From contig CAZGSG010000171.1 of the NCBI GenBank assembly GCA_964528095.1, positions 1 to 12,327 on the forward strand: 12,327 nt of DNA, in the 5' to 3' direction. How positions within the stretch are numbered: the stretch's first letter is position 1; every line of letters starts with the position of its first letter. Source of the DNA: CAZGSG01 sp964528095 (GTDB lineage: Bacteria; Bacteroidota; Bacteroidia; Chitinophagales; Chitinophagaceae). This document shows, piece by piece, positions 8,087-12,327 of this stretch. Under the pieces are notes generated by a model that saw only the letters and a list, made by a program, of their open reading frames with translations, had not been told where the DNA came from and did not search any database. The translations under genes and the position numbers were made by a program.

Positions 8087-8786
8087 TGATGAAAATACTG
8101 GAGGGCTCATGTTGACCAAGAAACTTCGACCGCATCGAGTCACAATAGGCACCGGCCTGGTCAAACAGGAGTGTGTCTCCGATCTCCAGGTTCACCGGTA
8201 GTTTTTGCCTTGTCATTATATCTTTCGAAAAAGTTGTTTTACCTACTACTACCGAATCGCCGTACGCGGACCCGGATGTTTTAAATGGACTAATAACTTC
8301 GTGAAAGGAATCAGGATGATGAAGTGGTCTTGGAAAGATGGCCACACTCGCGTCTACCACAATATACCGGATCCCATTCAGGTATTTGATATCGGTGATG
8401 GTGGTAACAAAAGCTCCCGAAGGCGCAGCGAGTCGTCTTCCAGGCTCAAATATCAGCCGGATACTACGTCTGGTTTTTTTTCGTAGCATCAATACCATCT
8501 CACATATTTTTTGACCATAGGCCGGCAGGTCGAATTCTTCAATTTCACTGGCATAGTTAATGCCAACCCCACCACCAATATTTACATATTCAATAGCGGG
8601 GATCTTTTCGGCTAACAGGAAAAATGCCTCCAAAGCGGGCAGCATTTGTGCGTGTTGTTTAAAATTAGTGCCCACATATATGTGTAAGCCTTTTATTGTT
8701 CCATTAAGCTTTTGGGCTATCTGTAACGCTTCGGCGACGGTGTTTTTATCGATACCGAGCCTGTCGGATACAATACTTCCCTGCAC
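8079..8786 (-). CDS. C-terminal fragment of the PLP decarboxylase homologue
   Basis: An open frame of 235 residues in phase with the N-terminal fragment; GTG at 8786 is only one possible restart and would skip 22 conserved-looking residues. Seen: SDRLGI near the start (family S-x-F-G-I), GLHIYVGT (family G-L-H-x-H-x-G-S, the PLP-stacking His now Tyr), the phosphate-binding VNIGGGVGINY, FEPGRRLAAPSG (EPGR kept), then VVVGKTTFSKD where the family has G-P-x-C-x-x-x-D (active-site Cys now Thr), and GAYCDSM (family GAY kept). The structural PLP motifs survive while several catalytic residues do not. Confidence 0.6.
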   Translation of the reverse strand: MQGSIVSDRLGIDKNTVAEALQIAQKLNGTIKGLHIYVGTNFKQHAQMLPALEAFFLLAEKIPAIEYVNIGGGVGINYASEIEEFDLPAYGQKICEMVLMLRKKTRRSIRLIFEPGRRLAAPSGAFVTTITDIKYLNGIRYIVVDASVAIFPRPLHHPDSFHEVISPFKTSGSAYGDSVVVGKTTFSKDIMTRQKLPVNLEIGDTLLFDQAGAYCDSMRSKFLGQHEPSSIFINA

Positions 8787-8855
8787 AAGCGAAGACGTAT
8801 TGATGCGTAAGCCAGCGCCTAACTCCTGTTGGTAAGTAAACCATTGCGCTTATTG

Positions 8856-9212
8856 TTAAATAGAATCAAAATTTACTTCTATCCGGTTTTTAAATAAGAC
8901 CGGCAGGTCTTCGCTGGAAAGACCTGTTGATGTATACTGGATCTTGTTTGAAGGAATACCATTCTTCAGAACTTTGGCAAGGTGATCTATTGAGTTTACG
9001 CAGGCGCCCACATTGTTTGCGGCAATGTTTTGAAGAAATTCTTCATTGTCATTGGCCATTGTCGCGAAAAGAAGTTCAAAACCGGAAATGGGAAAGGCGG
9101 ATCTTATTTCTTCTATGGTATCTTTTATAATTCTTTTGTTGTAGAGGTAAAAGGGCGTCTTATTCGTGTGTATGAGGTTCCTCAGTATCTCCGGTGTGGC
9201 CAGTAACTGCAT
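8856..9212 (-). CDS. N-terminal fragment of the PLP decarboxylase homologue
   Basis: The 118 residues translated before the first TAA. Seen: the family opening TPFYLYNKRIIKDTIEEI (about 19-36), then FELLFATMANDNEEFLQNI (about 45-63), which aligns with the usual YAVKAN-x-N-xx-L segment. The lysine that forms the Schiff base with PLP in this family falls on Met52 (ATG 9059-9057), so the aldimine could not form in the known way. Then follow V-G-A-C-V-N-S and the NKIQYTSTGLSSEDL strand typical of the family. Alone, it would be half a barrel and is unlikely to fold into an enzyme. Confidence 0.6.
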   Translation of the reverse strand: MQLLATPEILRNLIHTNKTPFYLYNKRIIKDTIEEIRSAFPISGFELLFATMANDNEEFLQNIAANNVGACVNSIDHLAKVLKNGIPSNKIQYTSTGLSSEDLPVLFKNRIEVNFDSI

Positions 9213-9218
9213 ATTGTG

Positions 9219-11276
9219 TTATTTTATGAGAATGATATCCCTTTCCTGGGCGGTCCTCAAATCATTTAATATGTCGCTGAAGTTCACCTCTGTTTTAGCA
9301 GTTTCAGAAAATCTTACATATTCAGACAGCAAATCATTAATTGATAGCGCGGGCTGCGAAGGATTGGTCAGTATTTTAAAAAGAAACCCGCTTACTTCTA
9401 CCAGGCTGATGTTTCCGTCAGGGGATCTGTGCCAGATCAGGTGTACTTTTCTTTTTTCAGGAACTGCCTGGTCAATTATTGCCGTATTTCTTAAAAGTGC
9501 AGTAATGTCATAGTCTATTGTCATAGCATCCAGCATATCCGCTACAATCACTTTAGATGTATAGTGAATTTCAGTGAGCTGGGCGGGCATTGTCTTTGAC
9601 CTGTACGTTGCCATAGTCGTTGGGCTGGCGTAACTCAATTGCCTGGCTATTTCGAAGTTCTTTTTTTGCACTCGTAGCAGTACATGTATATGCGGTTCAT
9701 TTCCCATGCCCGGCTTTTCAGCTAACTGTAAAAGAAATTCACAAAAATCAAGCGGGCTTCCCATGTATTTTCGATAATCAGGTTTTGAGAAGCGTAGATT
9801 ATATTCCTCTATATAGTCAATCCACAGGAAAAAAAGTTCTTCCATTCCACCAACTTCATCCGCAATCGAAAGAGCAGGCACCCGCAAGGCATCGACTAAT
9901 AAAGCAAATTCATCAACACCGTATAATACCCCCGGATCAAGCCTGGATATGCCGGGTAGATTAGGCTTGTAGTAGGAGCCAAAAAGTTGCGGATCTGATT
10001 TTACCAGGTCCCTGTTTTTTCTATCCAGTTCAATTGGCAAAGGAATATCCATAAAATGGCCGCTGCAATCAATATCCGATAATGTTGAATAAAGGCTTGA
10101 CTGGGAAAAAGGACAGTAAGAAAAAATATGGAGCGGCTTCATTCCTAATTTCATCAGTAGCTGGTAAGCTGCAAAAGTTTCCCGCATGCTTGTATTGTCC
10201 TCAAATGGGAAACCAACGATCAGGCCTCCGTTTGGTGTGATGCCATATTTTTCACACACCGATATTATTTCGATTGTTTTATGTAAGGGGATATCTTTTT
10301 GTATTTTCTGCAAGACACGTTCAGAACCACTTTCAATACCAAAGAATATCGCATTGCAACCGGCTTCTGCCATTAAAGCGATCAGCGGTTCTGTGATCGT
10401 ATCTATCCTTGAACTGCAGGTCCATTTTACATTTACCCTGGAATGTATAAATTCATGGCAAACTTCAGCTACCCATTGTGGATTTGCTGTGAAGAGATCA
10501 TGTGTAAAGTGAACTCTTTCCACCTGGTGGAAACTGCGGATATAAGCCAATTCTTCAATGATCCGTTTAGGGGATTTTACCCGGTGTTTCCGTTGCCAGA
10601 AGGGGGATGTGGAACAGAAGGTGCATTGAAAAGGACATCCCCTGCCAACTTCAAGAAAAAGTTCTTCTCCTGGCGATGGCGTATACAGGTCGTAAGCGGG
10701 AAATGGCAACAGGTCCAATGAAGCTACCAATGGCCTGTTTTCTCCCATCACTGGTTTACCATGGCTGTCCCTCATCACAGTACCTGCAACAACCTCATGG
10801 GTACCATTTTTTATATTCTCAAGAATATCGATAAATGCTTCTTCGCCTTCTCCCAGCACGATACAATCAATACAGGGCCATTTTTCCAATGTTGCCAGTC
10901 CTACTGCTGTAGCATGAGGCCCTCCAAGTATAATGTAACAGTCGGGGTTTGCCCGTTTTGTTTCCAGGCAGATCTGCAATACATGATGATATGAATCGCA
11001 TTCAGTCATAAATCCAACTACTTCCGGTTTATAACTTGAAATAGAAAGGGCTGCCGAGACATAAAAATTATTTGTGTTCGCGATCTCATCGGTGTTTATT
11101 TTTTTATTGGTATCATAAATGACCGGTGTTTCTCCAAATCTTTCCCTGACCATCGCGCAAAGCATAAGTAGTCCTAATGGAGCAAAGCTATACATGAGGT
11201 CGTTCCGGGGATGGAAGTCAGCTTCCAGTACTGAAGCATGTTTTAAATGCGGGCTTGTGCAAAGAAGTATGTTCAT
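9219..11276 (-). CDS. B12-binding-type radical SAM protein with C-terminal extension
   Basis: Predicted class B (cobalamin-binding-domain) radical SAM enzyme of 685 residues; many relatives methylate unactivated carbons in peptides, antibiotics or lipids. Seen: an N-terminal Rossmann-like B12 domain (about 1-165) with MNILLCTSP, FAPLGLLMLCAMVRE, and YIILGGPHATAVG plus CIVLGEGEEAF; the radical SAM motif CPFQCTFC (Cys214, 218, 221) after LFLEVGRG; the barrel strand KWTCSSRID; the SAM-binding AIFFGIESGSERVLQ at about 309-323; and GLIVGFPFEDNTSMRETF at about 351-368. Residues about 430-685 are an extension beyond the usual B12 radical SAM core. No D-x-H-x-x-G cobalamin-ligand motif is seen, as is common in this class. 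It lies 13 bases after the SPASM protein and 6 before the PLP homologue. Substrate is unknown. Confidence 0.9.
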   Translation of the reverse strand: MNILLCTSPHLKHASVLEADFHPRNDLMYSFAPLGLLMLCAMVRERFGETPVIYDTNKKINTDEIANTNNFYVSAALSISSYKPEVVGFMTECDSYHHVLQICLETKRANPDCYIILGGPHATAVGLATLEKWPCIDCIVLGEGEEAFIDILENIKNGTHEVVAGTVMRDSHGKPVMGENRPLVASLDLLPFPAYDLYTPSPGEELFLEVGRGCPFQCTFCSTSPFWQRKHRVKSPKRIIEELAYIRSFHQVERVHFTHDLFTANPQWVAEVCHEFIHSRVNVKWTCSSRIDTITEPLIALMAEAGCNAIFFGIESGSERVLQKIQKDIPLHKTIEIISVCEKYGITPNGGLIVGFPFEDNTSMRETFAAYQLLMKLGMKPLHIFSYCPFSQSSLYSTLSDIDCSGHFMDIPLPIELDRKNRDLVKSDPQLFGSYYKPNLPGISRLDPGVLYGVDEFALLVDALRVPALSIADEVGGMEELFFLWIDYIEEYNLRFSKPDYRKYMGSPLDFCEFLLQLAEKPGMGNEPHIHVLLRVQKKNFEIARQLSYASPTTMATYRSKTMPAQLTEIHYTSKVIVADMLDAMTIDYDITALLRNTAIIDQAVPEKRKVHLIWHRSPDGNISLVEVSGFLFKILTNPSQPALSINDLLSEYVRFSETAKTEVNFSDILNDLRTAQERDIILIK

Positions 11277-11289
11277 GCGAATATGTTGA

Positions 11290-12327
11290 TTAAATAATAG
11301 GGATTTTCAGATAGGACTCTTCGGGAAAGAGATTTTCAGACAATTCTGATGATTGCATCAAACTCGTTCTTACAAGCAGGCTCACCTTTTCAAAATCAGA
11401 GGCGCCGCATGAATTGTAATTGCCATGTCTTGCATGTGACATAGCAGGGCATCTCGAAGAGCAATTATACATTTCAGCATTTAAGGGGCATTGTTCACAG
11501 GCATCCTTAAAACTGTCCCATGAATATTTTCTTAACTCCCATTCATTTCTCCATATATTAGTAAAATCCGTCTCCCGGATATTACCTGGCGAAAAGATCT
11601 TTTCGCCGGCACACATGGTGCAGGGGAAAACGGTTCCGTCGGCGGCGATATATGCTAAAAACCTGCCGCTGGAACATCGTTGTGTCATATAACCTAATGT
11701 GAGACCATAATTGAATATCATTCCCACACATAGTCCTACTTCTTCATGGTATTTATGTTCCCATATTACTTCTTTCACCCAGAACTTCGCGGCTTTATGT
11801 ACGTCTTCGGGTATGTTCTCCAGTTCAGATGAATTATATTTTGCCCTGTCACCAATCGGGGAGAAAGGGATACTTCGTAAAGAAATATTATTTGCTTCGG
11901 CCCAGTTGATTACTTTCTCCAAATCGTCAATATTCTTTCTATTGGTATTGGTCATGATATTGGCGTTGAAGCCATGTTTCCTGCAGCGCAACAGAATCGT
12001 TGATATTTTTGAAAATTCAAATTCATCGTATTTATTGACGATATGTAAATTATCCATGCTGATACTGATAATAACACCTTCTTTCGGTAGCATTTCCAGT
12101 AATTCATCGTCAAGGTGGAGGCCATGTGTTGCGATACCCACAAGCAGGTTTCGTTTCCGGGCATGAATTACAAAATCTACCAGGTCGGGATGAAGAGTCG
12201 GTTCTCCGCCTGTAAAGGCGATTGCCCATACCCCCATATCAGCCAGTTCGTCGATCAACGCATGTATTTCCGGGGAACTGAGTTCATTCTCCCTGGCCAA
12301 TCCACCATCAATATAACCATGGGGGCA
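11290..12327 (-). CDS. Radical SAM/SPASM domain protein, 5' end outside window
   Basis: Partial: 345 residues are visible; the frame is open through the right edge as CPHGYIDGG, so the TTG at 12300 is not the true start. Seen (numbering from the edge): one Cys at residue 1, in a CPHG context, belonging to the Cx3Cx2C cluster motif, GGEPTLHP at 40-47, the strand VIISISMD, and a C-terminal SPASM domain with Cys218, then DGTVFPC (Cys236), an extra Cys239, the GNI-to-W segment SPGNIRETDFTNIW, CEQC (277, 280), Cys289, Cys293 and Cys307, which is enough for two auxiliary [4Fe-4S] clusters. Known: SPASM enzymes mostly modify ribosomal peptides, some form cofactors (PqqE, MftC). It is the first visible gene of the cassette. 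The peptide substrate, if any, is not in this window. Confidence 0.9.
   Translation of the reverse strand, partial: CPHGYIDGGLARENELSSPEIHALIDELADMGVWAIAFTGGEPTLHPDLVDFVIHARKRNLLVGIATHGLHLDDELLEMLPKEGVIISISMDNLHIVNKYDEFEFSKISTILLRCRKHGFNANIMTNTNRKNIDDLEKVINWAEANNISLRSIPFSPIGDRAKYNSSELENIPEDVHKAAKFWVKEVIWEHKYHEEVGLCVGMIFNYGLTLGYMTQRCSSGRFLAYIAADGTVFPCTMCAGEKIFSPGNIRETDFTNIWRNEWELRKYSWDSFKDACEQCPLNAEMYNCSSRCPAMSHARHGNYNSCGASDFEKVSLLVRTSLMQSSELSENLFPEESYLKIPII

Larger units (their letters stand above)
8079..9212 (-). pseudogene. Fold-type III PLP decarboxylase homologue broken by two in-frame stops
   Basis: Reading one frame from ATG 9212 to TGA 8079 gives about 377 codons, close to the 380-420 usual for diaminopimelate/ornithine decarboxylase-type enzymes. 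Codons 119 and 121 (8858-8856 and 8852-8850) are both TAA, separated by CAA. The reading on either side, VNFDSI then AQWFTYQQELGAGLRIN, matches the family pattern in which a D-S-x-x-Q-L segment precedes a G-L-R-I-N strand. Filling the stops with Glu and Leu would restore it, each by one base change (GAA to TAA, TTA to TAA). There is no frameshift. Known: this barrel fold needs both halves. It is 6 bases after the radical SAM gene and overlaps the CPBP gene by 8 bases. It could be a recent pseudogene, a sequencing error, or less likely a split or readthrough protein. Confidence 0.75.

Noticed and set aside
8850..8858. TAA reassigned to an amino acid (alternative genetic code).
   Set aside because: TAA is the normal stop of several genes in the window (for example the TPR, oxidoreductase, receiver and B12 radical SAM genes), so a code change does not fit.
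8847..8858. Programmed readthrough because a CAA follows the first stop, as in the plant-virus stop-CAA signal.
   Set aside because: The second stop follows immediately, the rest of that signal does not match, and the mechanism is not known for bacteria.
9166..9513. Plus-strand open frames across 8019-12166, including a 115-codon and a 151-codon frame.
   Set aside because: They lie antisense to well-supported radical SAM and decarboxylase genes and show no domain, signal peptide or sensible composition.
12301..12327. CPHGYIDGG at the edge could mean that the third cluster Cys of the radical SAM motif is replaced by Gly.
   Set aside because: The visible Cys may itself be the third Cys, since CPHG after the motif is common in SPASM proteins. 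The first part of the motif lies outside the window, so a missing ligand cannot be claimed.
1..12327. CRISPR arrays, tRNA or rRNA genes, insertion sequences.
   Set aside because: No regularly spaced repeats, no cloverleaf-like or rRNA sequence, and no transposase or terminal inverted repeats were seen.

Overview
The window looks like chromosomal DNA of a Bacteroidota bacterium, most likely Chitinophagaceae-like. The signs are A/T-rich leaders with few Shine-Dalgarno sequences, mostly TAA stops, a soluble multi-PAS histidine kinase of a type common in that group, and large secreted TPR proteins. This placement is inference from composition and protein style; no rRNA or marker gene is present.

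Left half (about 1-6615, + strand): a secreted TPR protein of unknown role (38-2194); a spacer holding a possible degraded secreted-protein remnant and a hairpin; a luciferase-like flavin oxidoreductase (2435-3460); a 368-base non-coding spacer with short TGAC repeats; then a two-gene signalling unit, a soluble four-PAS histidine kinase (3829-6210) and a stand-alone receiver protein (6244-6615) 33 bases downstream. These are ordinary genes.

Right half (about 6665-12327, - strand): a single RibD/DHFR-fold reductase (6665-7246), then a tightly packed set of genes read leftwards from beyond the right edge. In transcription order these are a radical SAM/SPASM protein (5' end outside the window), a 685-residue B12-binding-type radical SAM protein with a long C-terminal extension, a fold-type III PLP decarboxylase homologue, and a CPBP-family membrane protease homologue. 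Junctions are 13 bases, 6 bases and an 8-base overlap, so they are probably one operon.

The most interesting part is this cassette. Two different radical SAM enzymes beside a decarboxylase-like protein and a CPBP protein suggest a peptide- or small-molecule-modifying pathway that I cannot match to a named system. The decarboxylase homologue is odd twice over. Its frame is interrupted by two TAA codons separated by one CAA, with good family-like sequence on both sides and no frameshift. In addition, the residues expected to be the PLP-binding lysine, the PLP-stacking histidine and the active-site cysteine appear as Met, Tyr and Thr. It is either a decaying gene or a non-catalytic relative. No precursor peptide gene is visible; if one exists it should lie beyond the right edge.
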